In this document: piece after piece, positions 23,603-29,347 of the stretch
Position numbering within the stretch: the stretch's first letter is position 1
Layout of the letters: every line of letters starts with the position of its first letter
Source: an uncultured Dialister sp.
Lineage (GTDB): Bacteria > Bacillota_C > Negativicutes > Veillonellales > Dialisteraceae
Length of the DNA stretch: 29,347 bases
Direction: 5' to 3'
Assembly (NCBI GenBank): GCA_900557365.1
Contig: UPXR01000009.1
Span: 1-29,347 of the forward strand
Made by a program: the position numbers and the translations under genes
The notes under the pieces: model-generated
What the model was told of the DNA's origin: nothing
Databases searched by the model: none
What the model saw: the letters and a program-made list of their open reading frames with translations, nothing else

Positions 23603-23706
23603 TCGCTGTTCCCCCCTATTTGGAAATTCTGCACTTTGGCAGATAACAGGCAGAAATCCCGCGGAAATGCTGCCCGGGATTTTCAAACCTGCCTATTTAA
23701 GCTGTA
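23603..23706 (-). promoter_or_regulatory. Structured 5' leader of the aminotransferase gene
   Basis: About 105 bases between the predicted start and ATG 23602. AAATCCCG (23654-23661) and CGGGATTT (23675-23682) form a perfect 8-base inverted repeat, extended by GGCAG (23649-23653) and CTGCC (23689-23693) with a bulge. I see no T-box AGGGTGGNACCGCG sequence and no known riboswitch core. A GGGGGG ribosome binding site follows at its end. Confidence 0.4.
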
Positions 23707-23713
23707 TGTTTGT

Positions 23714-23719
23714 ATTATA
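23714..23719 (-). promoter_or_regulatory. -10 box of the aminotransferase promoter
   Basis: A perfect TATAAT on the minus strand in an AT-rich stretch between the SLH gene terminator and the aminotransferase. No convincing -35 hexamer is found (only A/T-rich TTTATT-like sequence), so activation or an AT-rich UP element may be used. The rest of 23720-23856 shows nothing else. Confidence 0.45.
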
Positions 23720-23856
23720 AAACACCATGGAAGAAAATAAAATAAACTTTCTGTACATGATATAAGAAAATGTATACTTTTTATATCAACATTTTTCGTT
23801 TTTTGTTTGTATATTCTATATTTCTATTTCCCAATCCGCCGGAATTTGCGGTACAG

Positions 23857-23900
23857 AAAAAAGTGAGCTCTCTGCAAAAATACCCGGAGCTCACTTTTCT
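23857..23900 (-). terminator. Terminator after the SLH-domain protein gene
   Basis: AAAAGTGAGCTC pairs with GAGCTCACTTTT around a 16-20 base loop, with T-rich sequence on both sides. It begins about 10 bases after the stop of the gene ending at 23911 and closes the lon-engB region. Confidence 0.85.
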
Positions 23901-23910
23901 GCTTTCCTGC

Positions 23911-24420
23911 TTATTTTTTATTTTCCGTTTCCGGCGGTTCTTCCTCATTTTCTGCGGAAGCAGGATTCCCGCCGATCAGCCATCGTCCTTCTGCCCGGAC
24001 CCGGCCGTCTGCATTCCCGTCTTTTCCGGCACGAATCCTGCCGTCTCCGGAAAATTCAAACAGCGGCTTTTCCGAAGAAGGCTTTGCCTTCGGTTTCTTA
24101 TACCCCAGGGCATCCAGCTCCCGCTCATACTCCTGCCGAAGCTTGCGGAGCACCCCCTGGTCGGGGTCCTTCGGCTTTTCGTTTTCCAGCATATTCTTCA
24201 GCACACAGGCCAGCTCATAGCGTGTCACCGCTCCGTTTTTCAGGAAATCCGCGGTATAGTCCGGTGCCTTTCCTTTTTTCAGAAGTTCTTCCACCGTCCG
24301 GTAATCCCAGGATTTGGGAGAAACCGTATCAAAAGAATTCGGCGCATAAATATTGTAGGCAAAAGCCTCGGCGGAAAGCGCCGCCAGCAGACCGGCCAGC
24401 CAGAGAAATTTCTTTTTCAT
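23911..24420 (-). CDS. Exported SLH-domain protein, OmpM N-terminus without barrel
   Basis: 169 residues. A signal peptide (MKKKFLWLAGLLAALSAEAFA) ends near residue 21. Residues about 28-80 resemble one S-layer homology domain: FDTVSPKSWDYRTVEELLKKG, then a Gly-less DYTADFLKNGAVTRYELACVLKNML, matching the ITRYEMA-type hallmark. A short helical stretch LRKLRQEYERELDALGYK follows, as in OmpM-type porins of Negativicutes, whose SLH domain binds peptidoglycan and whose coiled coil leads to a beta barrel. Here only about 60 residues follow (LFEFSGDGRIRAGK, GRVRAEGRWLIG, then an acidic tail), too few for a barrel. The ATG overlaps the engB stop by 4 bases. A peptidoglycan-anchored periplasmic protein is likely; its role is unknown. 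It shows no sign of being a broken porin gene, since a terminator follows at once. Confidence 0.72.
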   Translation of the reverse strand: MKKKFLWLAGLLAALSAEAFAYNIYAPNSFDTVSPKSWDYRTVEELLKKGKAPDYTADFLKNGAVTRYELACVLKNMLENEKPKDPDQGVLRKLRQEYERELDALGYKKPKAKPSSEKPLFEFSGDGRIRAGKDGNADGRVRAEGRWLIGGNPASAENEEEPPETENKK

Positions 24421-25058
24421 CGGCAGATCTTCTCCTCAATGAGGGAAAGCATTTCCTCCCTGCCGTCTCCGTCCAGAGAAGAGTATGCAATTGCAGGATG
24501 TTCTGCCGGGAAAAGCCGGTCCAGAAGCCGGAGATTCTTTGCCAGCTCATTCCGTTTCAGTTTATCCGCCTTTGTTCCGATGATCTGCAGAGACGGTGCC
24601 GCACTGCGGAGCCACTGGTAGGCTTTCAGATCAATCGGCAGGCCCGGATGGCGAAGATCCACCAGAAGACCGATCATCACCAGAGAAGGCGAATTTTCAA
24701 TGTAGTCCCCGATAAAGGAAGACCAGGTATCCTTATTTTCCTGACTCGTCTTGGCAAAGCCGTAGCCGGGCAGGTCTACCAGGTACCAGTCCTGCCGTAC
24801 TTCTTCCTCTTCCTCCATCCTTCTTGACTGGATGGCATAGTAATTGATTGTTCTTGTCTTCCCCGGCTCACGGGAAACGAATGCCAGCTTCTTCCGTCCG
24901 CAGAGAGAATTGATCAGTGAGGATTTTCCCACATTGGAACGGCCGATAAATGCGATTTCCTTTTTCCCGTCCTTCATGTACTGGCTCCGGTTGACCGCAG
25001 CCCCCATGTAAGCCGAAGAAAAGATATGAAACTTTTCGATTGAAGTGATTTCAGGCAT
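24417..25058 (-). CDS. engB: Ribosome biogenesis GTPase EngB (YsxC/YihA)
   Basis: Essential GTPase for late 50S subunit assembly. The open frame extends to 25187, but ATG 25058 with AAGGAGG four bases upstream is the proper start and gives 213 residues. G1 is GRSNVGKSS, G2 lies in the GKTRTINYYAIQ region, G3 is VDLPGYG, G4 is TKAD, and the SSLDGDGREEM stretch covers G5. The N-terminal ITSIEKFHIFSSAY is typical of the family, with a short insertion of Glu residues (RRMEEEEEV) before G3. It follows lon after a 183-base gap with a possible own promoter and is overlapped by the SLH protein gene. Confidence 0.95.
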   Translation of the reverse strand: MPEITSIEKFHIFSSAYMGAAVNRSQYMKDGKKEIAFIGRSNVGKSSLINSLCGRKKLAFVSREPGKTRTINYYAIQSRRMEEEEEVRQDWYLVDLPGYGFAKTSQENKDTWSSFIGDYIENSPSLVMIGLLVDLRHPGLPIDLKAYQWLRSAAPSLQIIGTKADKLKRNELAKNLRLLDRLFPAEHPAIAYSSLDGDGREEMLSLIEEKICR

Positions 25059-25093
25059 AGAACCTCCTTGCTCCCCCGTGCCCGGGAAAGCCG

Positions 25094-25152
25094 CCGTGGA
25101 TCCCACGGATAAAGCGCAACGGAAGGGCGTGCAAACGCCGGCTGCACGCCCT
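25094..25152 (-). repeat. Two perfect inverted repeats in the engB leader
   Basis: AGGGCGTGCA (25124-25133) pairs with TGCACGCCCT (25143-25152), a 10-base GC-rich perfect stem with a 9-base loop, and CCGTGG (near 25094-25099) pairs with CCACGG (near 25102-25107) around ATC. Neither is followed by a T run on the minus strand, so these look like leader structures rather than a terminator of lon. Confidence 0.6.
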
Positions 25153-25196
25153 CCCCTTATTCTGCACCGAAACAGATGAAGAAACATCTTCTCTTT

Positions 25197-25225
25197 TATT
25201 ATACTTCAAACCCCGGGAAATTTCT
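25197..25225 (-). promoter_or_regulatory. Candidate promoter of engB
   Basis: TAGAAA, 17 bases, then a perfect TATAAT on the minus strand in the lon-engB gap. A CCCGGG-N12-CCCGGG inverted repeat overlaps the spacer. It would start transcription before the two leader hairpins. Confidence 0.45.
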
Positions 25226-25241
25226 AAAGCCCGGGAAGGAC

Positions 25242-27572
25242 TTACTTCAGCAGTGCTGCTTCCAGAACCTCATCCACATTCTTTACATACACGAAATGCA
25301 GCTTGTCCCGGACTGCCTTCGGAATTTCCTCCAGATCCCGCCGATTCTTTTCCGGCAGAAGGATCTGCTTGATTCCGAACTGATTGGCGGCAAGCACCTT
25401 TTCCTTGACGCCGCCGATGGGAAGAACCTCCCCGGTCAGGGTGATTTCCCCGGTCATGGCCGTATCGCCCCGAACCTTGCGTCCCGTATAGGCAGAAGCC
25501 ATCGCCGTGGCCATCGTAATGCCCGCCGACGGACCGTCCTTCGGCACCGCCCCTTCCGGAAGATGAATATGGGTATCAATGCTTTCATAGAAATCTTCCT
25601 TCAGGCCGAGCATCTTGGCACGGCTGCGGATATATGTATAGGCAGTTTCCGCCGATTCCTTCATGACATCTCCCATCTGCCCGGTCAGGATCAGATGGCC
25701 CTTGCCGTGAATGGTCAATGCTTCCGTATCCAGCACCTCACCGCCTGCTGCCGTCCAAGCCAGACCGTTTACACGGCCCACACTGTCCGGATGCTCTTCC
25801 GCGAGAGGCAGGAATTTTTCCGGTCCCAGATACTTCGGCAGTGTTCTGACCGACAGTGCCGGCAGCGTTTTATCCTCTGTCACGATCTTCTTGGATACCT
25901 TCCGGCATACCGATCCGATGATGCGTTCCAGCTCACGGACCCCCGCTTCCCGGGTATAGCTGCGGATCAGCTTATGAATCAGCGCAGGCGTGAACCGGAT
26001 ATCCTCCGCTTTCAGTCCTGCTCTTTCCCTCTGCCGGGGAATCAGGTATTTTTTTGCAATTTCCGTCTTTTCCTCTTCCGTATAGCCGGACAGCTCAATG
26101 AGCTCCATCCGGTCCAGAAGAGCGGGAGGAATCGTAGATACCGTATTGGCCGTCACCAGGAAGAATACCTTCGACAGGTCGAAAGGAATATCGATATAGT
26201 TGTCATGGAATGCCTTATTCTGCTCCGGATCCAGCGCTTCCAGCAAAGCGGAAGCCGGATCGCCGCGGTAATCGGCGCCGACCTTATCAATCTCATCCAG
26301 AAGAATCAGAGGATTCTTTGTTTTCGCCTCATGCACCGCCTCAATGAAACGGCCCGGCATGGCTCCGATATAAGTACGGCGGTGGCCGCGGATTTCCGCC
26401 TCATCATGGATGCCGCCGAGGGAAATCCGGACAAAGCGCCGTCCCATAGCCTTCGCAATGGACTGAGCCAGAGAAGTCTTGCCCACCCCCGGAGGTCCTA
26501 CAAAGCAGATGATAGGCGCCTTTGCTTCCGGTGCCAGGATGCGCACAGCCAGATATTCCAGGATTCTTTCCTTGATTTTTTCCAGGCCGAAATGGTCTTC
26601 ATCCAGTACAGCCTTCGCCTTTTTCAGGTCCAGCACATCCTTGCTTTCCTTGACCCAGGGCAGGGAAAATACCCAGTCCAGATAATTTCTTGCTACGGCG
26701 GTTTCCGCCATCATGGGCGGCATGGACGCCAGATGGGAAATTTCCTTTTCCAGCTTTTCCCGATATTCCTCGGGAATTCCCGAATCAGCCAGCTTTTCCC
26801 GGTACTCCTCGGCTTCTTCATCCTGAGAAACCGTATCTCCCAGCCGGTCATGGATGCTGCGGATCTTCTGCCGCAGGTAGTAATCCTGCTGTTCTTTATC
26901 CATGCGGGTACGGACCGCACTGTTGATTTCTGTTTCAAGCCTTCCGATTTCAATTTCCTGATCCAGGAAATTCTTCACCAGATCCAGCCGGTCCATAATA
27001 TTTGTTTCTTCCAGTACTTCCTGACGCTTCTGCGGAGTAATCAGAAGCTGTGCAGCGATGAAATCTGCGGTCTGTCCCGGATCGGTGATTTCCCGCAGCT
27101 GCCCTGCCTGGTCATCGGGAAGTCCCTGCTTTGCATTCCGAAGCCATTCGAAGAATGATTTCAGCAGCACTCTCCGGTACGCTTCCGCCTGCAGCTCGTC
27201 GGGAGGCAGAATTTCCTCCATATCATCCACCTCGGCATACATAAAACGGTCGCCCCGTTTTGCCGAAATCAGCTTTATCCTGGAGACACCTTCTGCAAGA
27301 ATCCGGACGATTCCTCCGGGAAGCTGCAGCATCTGCCCGATTTTCACCACAGTGCCGCAGGTATAAAGATCCTTCTCCTCCGGTTCTTCCGTCGCAGGAT
27401 CTTTCTGCATCGCCACTGCCAGGTACCGGTCTCCCTTGACGGCCTGCTGTACCGCCGCAACCGATTCCTTCCGTCCCACATCCAGATTCACTGTCATGTG
27501 GGGATAGATCACAATATCACGAAGAGCTACCAGAGGCAGTGACATATAAGCCTCTTTAACTGTTTCACTCAT
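25242..27572 (-). CDS. lon: ATP-dependent protease Lon
   Basis: Cytoplasmic AAA+ serine protease that degrades misfolded and regulatory proteins. 776 residues, normal for bacterial LonA. The N-terminal substrate-binding domain starts at about residue 10 (LPLVALRDIVIYPHMTVNL). The AAA+ module has Walker A GPPGVGKTSLAQS, Walker B LILLDEIDKVG, and sensor residues in VFFLVTANTVSTIPPALLDRME. The protease domain has the catalytic Ser682 in KDGPSAGITMATA and Lys723 in PIGGVKEKVLAA. It is transcribed from two candidate promoters and is followed by engB, a common Firmicute order. No heat-shock CIRCE or CtsR box is seen upstream. Confidence 0.98.
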   Translation of the reverse strand: MSETVKEAYMSLPLVALRDIVIYPHMTVNLDVGRKESVAAVQQAVKGDRYLAVAMQKDPATEEPEEKDLYTCGTVVKIGQMLQLPGGIVRILAEGVSRIKLISAKRGDRFMYAEVDDMEEILPPDELQAEAYRRVLLKSFFEWLRNAKQGLPDDQAGQLREITDPGQTADFIAAQLLITPQKRQEVLEETNIMDRLDLVKNFLDQEIEIGRLETEINSAVRTRMDKEQQDYYLRQKIRSIHDRLGDTVSQDEEAEEYREKLADSGIPEEYREKLEKEISHLASMPPMMAETAVARNYLDWVFSLPWVKESKDVLDLKKAKAVLDEDHFGLEKIKERILEYLAVRILAPEAKAPIICFVGPPGVGKTSLAQSIAKAMGRRFVRISLGGIHDEAEIRGHRRTYIGAMPGRFIEAVHEAKTKNPLILLDEIDKVGADYRGDPASALLEALDPEQNKAFHDNYIDIPFDLSKVFFLVTANTVSTIPPALLDRMELIELSGYTEEEKTEIAKKYLIPRQRERAGLKAEDIRFTPALIHKLIRSYTREAGVRELERIIGSVCRKVSKKIVTEDKTLPALSVRTLPKYLGPEKFLPLAEEHPDSVGRVNGLAWTAAGGEVLDTEALTIHGKGHLILTGQMGDVMKESAETAYTYIRSRAKMLGLKEDFYESIDTHIHLPEGAVPKDGPSAGITMATAMASAYTGRKVRGDTAMTGEITLTGEVLPIGGVKEKVLAANQFGIKQILLPEKNRRDLEEIPKAVRDKLHFVYVKNVDEVLEAALLK

Positions 27573-27632
27573 TTATACTTCCTCAATTTTCAAAACGCAG
27601 CATAGATGCCGATCAGAAAAACTATCTTTTTT

Positions 27633-27661
27633 ATTGTATACTGCTTTCTCAAGGATATCAA
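27633..27661 (-). promoter_or_regulatory. Proximal promoter of lon
   Basis: TTGATA (27656-27661), exactly 17 bases, then TACAAT (27633-27638) on the minus strand, about 60 bases before the lon ATG. GATATC sequences at 27654-27659 and 27688-27693 flank the -35 region and may be operator half sites. Confidence 0.7.
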
Positions 27662-27694
27662 TGATTTTCCATGAATATCGCAGTATGGATATCC

Positions 27695-27724
27695 ATTATA
27701 CAGAAAAACAGGTCCCTTTTCCAA
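27695..27724 (-). promoter_or_regulatory. Distal promoter of lon
   Basis: TTGGAA (27719-27724), 18 bases, then a perfect TATAAT (27695-27700) on the minus strand. Lies after the acid phosphatase terminator and upstream of the proximal promoter. The stretch 27725-27825 shows nothing else. Confidence 0.55.
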
Positions 27725-27825
27725 TAGAAAATAAACGCTGATGCATTTCCCTTCCCGCCGCCCGGCTGCAAACCCTCCGGCTCTCCTCTGCCTGAACAGC
27801 GAAAAACTGTACCGGTCTGCGCATA

Positions 27826-27853
27826 CAAAAAAGCGGCCCCTCTGCGGGGCCGC
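27826..27853 (-). terminator. Terminator after the acid phosphatase gene
   Basis: A perfect 8-base GC-only stem GCGGCCCC/GGGGCCGC around a 5-base loop, followed on the minus strand by TTTTTT. It lies about 9 bases after the stop codon. Confidence 0.92.
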
Positions 27854-27861
27854 CCCTTTTC

Positions 27862-28731
27862 TTATTTTCTTTCCAGCAGCATCCTATTCACGGTATCTCT
27901 TTCCTCCGGAGTCATATTCATGTACCCGTCGGCAAGTGCCCGTACCCAGGAGCCGTATGCAGGATTCGGGAACAGAATATATCGGGTTCCGAAATATTTC
28001 TGATTCTCATCCATAATCCTGGCTCTTTCTTCCATAGATTTCCCGTTGATTCCGATCGGCAGATCTTCCGCATTGTCTCCCATATAGATCACCACATCGT
28101 AATCCTTGGCAATCCGGTCATAGCGAATCTGCTTATTCGGAGAATCCGCCATCAAAAGGATATGCTCAGGGTCTGCCTGAGGGAAATGAAGCTCTTTCAG
28201 ATTCTTTTCCGTTGCATCATAATTGTATGCACCGTAACGGTTGGATACATAAAAAATGGCTACGCCCCTCCGGTCCACCTCCTGCAGAAATTCCGCAGCA
28301 CCGGGCATGGCAAGAGACTCTCCGCGTCTGACCGTATCTCTCCACCAGCGGCTGGTATACAAACCATTCCCTTTGGCAGCCTCCGCCGCCATGGCCGGTG
28401 TATTATCCAATACCGTTTCATCACAGTCCAGAACAATCGCCAGCGGTTTTCCGGTCCTTGAGGAATCTGCCAGCGCCTTATCCACCTCAGCCAGAGCGAT
28501 GTTGTATCCCTGGTAGCAAAGAGCACGATACTCAGCAGATGTTCTCATCCACAGAAGTCCCATGATTTCCTGGGACGCCAGCTGCTGCTGCGAACTGACT
28601 TCCGAAACCGCCGGGTTTCCGACAGCAGTCACTGCCACGGGCTGTACGGCCGGAGCAGCAGCAAAAGCCGATGCTCCTCCCAAAATACATACCGCAGTCA
28701 ATGCCGCTCCGATTTTCCTTTTTAAATTCAT
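27862..28731 (-). CDS. Secreted HAD-type acid phosphatase, e(P4)/class C family
   Basis: 289 residues. A signal peptide (MNLKRKIGAALTAVCILGGASAFA) ends near residue 24-25, followed by an Ala/Val/Pro-rich linker. The phosphatase domain has WMRTSAEYRALCYQGYNIA, catalytic VLDCDETVLDN with both Asp, FYVSNRYGAYNYDAT, motif III Lys in SPNKQIRYDRI, and VVIYMGDNAEDLP. This fits the 5'-nucleotidase, lipoprotein e(P4) family, which releases phosphate from NMN and other nucleotides. Unlike e(P4), no lipobox is seen: the only Cys near the N-terminus is inside the hydrophobic core and lacks the L-x-(A/G)-C context, so it may be a soluble periplasmic protein. It stands alone with its own promoter and terminator. 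Confidence 0.9.
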   Translation of the reverse strand: MNLKRKIGAALTAVCILGGASAFAAAPAVQPVAVTAVGNPAVSEVSSQQQLASQEIMGLLWMRTSAEYRALCYQGYNIALAEVDKALADSSRTGKPLAIVLDCDETVLDNTPAMAAEAAKGNGLYTSRWWRDTVRRGESLAMPGAAEFLQEVDRRGVAIFYVSNRYGAYNYDATEKNLKELHFPQADPEHILLMADSPNKQIRYDRIAKDYDVVIYMGDNAEDLPIGINGKSMEERARIMDENQKYFGTRYILFPNPAYGSWVRALADGYMNMTPEERDTVNRMLLERK

Positions 28732-28801
28732 TCTGTTCCTCTCATTTTCAAAATAAAATTGCTTCTGTTGTAAAGATTTAAAAAGGCCTTTTTATGAAGT
28801 A

Positions 28802-28830
28802 AGTATATAATAAGATTCCCGTGTATGCAA
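28802..28830 (-). promoter_or_regulatory. Promoter of the acid phosphatase gene
   Basis: TTGCAT (28825-28830), exactly 17 bases, then TATACT (28802-28807) on the minus strand. A perfect 14-base palindrome, AAAAAGGCCTTTTT, lies at about 28780-28793 in the leader. The stretch 28831-29017 shows nothing I can support. Confidence 0.65.
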
Positions 28831-29017
28831 ATCCGCCTGCAAAATAGTTTTCCCGGAAAGATTTTCTTTTCGCTGCCGGACACTCTCCTTCCGCCGGAAA
28901 TATCCCTTCTTTCTCCTGCATTTATCTTGTAAACTTTTCCAAGCCGGATTCTTCCGCGGGAAAACCCGCATCATATTTTCCGTATCCCAGGTCTCTGTCC
29001 GTCTTTGAAAGTTTCCG

Positions 29018-29070
29018 AAAAAATAAAATCATCCGAGCCCGTCTCCTGTCGGAAACAAGTTCGGATGATT
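29018..29070 (-). terminator. Terminator after tRNA-Leu
   Basis: A perfect 10-base stem AATCATCCGA/TCGGATGATT (29027-29036 and 29061-29070) around a 24-base loop, followed on the minus strand by TTATTTTTT. It starts six bases after the tRNA CCA end. Confidence 0.88.
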
Positions 29071-29075
29071 CGCTT

Positions 29076-29161
29076 TGGTGCCGGAGGCGGGACTTGAACC
29101 CGCACGGTGTTGCCACCGCCAGATTTTGAGTCTGGTGCGTCTGCCATTCCGCCACTCCGGC
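29076..29161 (-). tRNA. tRNA-Leu (anticodon CAA)
   Basis: 86-base class II tRNA reading TTG. Acceptor GCCGGAG/CTCCGGC, anticodon stem CCAGA/TCTGG around loop CTCAAAA, long variable arm CGGTGGCAACACCG, T arm GCGGG-TTCAAGT-CCCGC, CCA encoded. A single tRNA gene with its own promoter and terminator. In E. coli this isoacceptor is a TrmL substrate, and trmL is also in this window. Confidence 0.97.
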
Positions 29162-29185
29162 ATATCCTTTCTTGGATGCTTATTT

Positions 29186-29214
29186 ATGATATCACAGGAA
29201 CGCTGACCCGTCAA
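29186..29214 (-). promoter_or_regulatory. Promoter of tRNA-Leu
   Basis: TTGACG (29209-29214), exactly 17 bases, then TATCAT (29186-29191) on the minus strand. The -35 is the same TTGACG as for the tRNA-Pro operon. Confidence 0.8.
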
Positions 29215-29258
29215 TCATCCGCCGCAGTGCTGCCTTGTTCCACGCAGCCTCTCTGCCC

Positions 29259-29293
29259 GGGAAATTTGTCGGAAATCCGACAGGATATTTCCC
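29259..29293. repeat. Interrupted inverted repeat near the right edge
   Basis: GGGAAAT (29259-29265) pairs with ATTTCCC (29287-29293), and TGTCGG (29267-29272) pairs with CCGACA (29277-29282) around ATTT-type loop bases. There is no clear T run on the minus strand. It may be the end of a gene beyond the window. Nothing else is seen between 29215 and 29347. Confidence 0.4.
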
Positions 29294-29347
29294 TATTGAT
29301 TATTTGTATGAAACGATGAATATTTCAGGTATAAAGTTTTATAATTC

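Noticed and set aside
23603..23706. T-box or known riboswitch in the aminotransferase leader
   Set aside because: No AGGGTGGNACCGCG T-box sequence and no terminator/antiterminator pair before the start codon; only an unclassified hairpin remains.
22307..23740. 477-codon plus-strand frame over the aminotransferase
   Set aside because: Mirror of a gene with a complete set of PLP-binding motifs; no start signal.
25197..25241. CCCGGG-N12-CCCGGG repeat as the terminator of lon
   Set aside because: No T run follows on the minus strand, and the sequence overlaps a promoter-like TATAAT instead.
25176..27158. 660-codon plus-strand frame over lon
   Set aside because: Antisense of the well-conserved lon gene; the sequence is Arg/His/Phe/Cys rich and matches nothing. 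Long antisense frames are common opposite GC-biased codons.
28792..28974. 60-codon minus-strand frame between tRNA-Leu and the acid phosphatase
   Set aside because: It overlaps the acid phosphatase promoter, has no ribosome binding site and is very Lys/Arg rich in a non-coding pattern.

Overview
The window looks like chromosome of a Negativicutes bacterium, that is, a Firmicute with an outer membrane, most likely a Veillonellales/Dialister-type organism. The basis is a Firmicute gene background (YlbF family, Lon followed by EngB, tRNAs with encoded CCA, strong AGGAGG ribosome binding sites, sigma-A type promoters) combined with a nearly complete lipid A-Kdo and Lpt gene set and a small SLH-domain exported protein of the OmpM type. 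Genus is an inference from gene content only. Every protein and RNA gene I can support lies on the minus strand, so transcription runs from high to low coordinates throughout. I see no mobile element, CRISPR array, prophage or frameshifted gene.

Layout in transcription order: (1) 29347-27862: tRNA-Leu(CAA) with its own promoter and terminator, then a secreted HAD-type acid phosphatase. (2) 27724-23857: tandem promoters, lon, a leader with two hairpins, engB, and a short SLH-domain exported protein overlapping engB, closed by a terminator. (3) 23719-22276: a stand-alone PLP aminotransferase with a structured leader and a terminator. (4) 22160-6736: a run of 16 genes in one direction: lpxI-lpxB-msbA-waaA-lpxK-kdsB-kdsA-kdsD-kdsC-lpxL-lptC-lptA-lptB-lptF/G-DUF3084-YqgF-like. 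Many junctions are overlaps of 1-14 bases, there is a promoter before lpxI and a terminator after the last gene. (5) 6588-6344: tRNA-Pro(TGG) and tRNA-Arg(TCT) transcribed from one consensus promoter. (6) 6285-5914: an unrecognised small membrane protein with a CxxCxxC motif. (7) 5891-4484: rpoD (primary sigma factor), alone. (8) 4436-3888: rplS, alone. (9) 3820-1507: a small secreted protein, trmL, a YlbF-family gene and murB. (10) 1128-1: an M20 metallopeptidase running off the left edge.

The central cluster explains how this cell makes and exports a Kdo-lipid A glycolipid. LpxI and LpxB form the disaccharide precursor, LpxK phosphorylates it, KdsD-KdsA-KdsC-KdsB make CMP-Kdo, WaaA adds Kdo and an LpxL-type enzyme adds a secondary acyl chain. 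MsbA flips the product and LptB/LptF-G/LptC/LptA carry it to the outer membrane. The early genes lpxA, lpxC, lpxD and fabZ, the outer-membrane gene lptD and a second LptF/G permease are not in the window. Two genes of unknown role, a DUF3084 coiled-coil membrane protein and a YqgF/RNase H-fold protein, are translationally coupled at the end of this operon and are the best candidates for an uncharacterised envelope function. Other points worth attention are a Ser-to-Thr change at the catalytic position of MurB, a rewritten motif in WaaA, a barrel-less OmpM-like SLH protein, and non-ATG starts for rpoD (TTG) and rplS (GTG).
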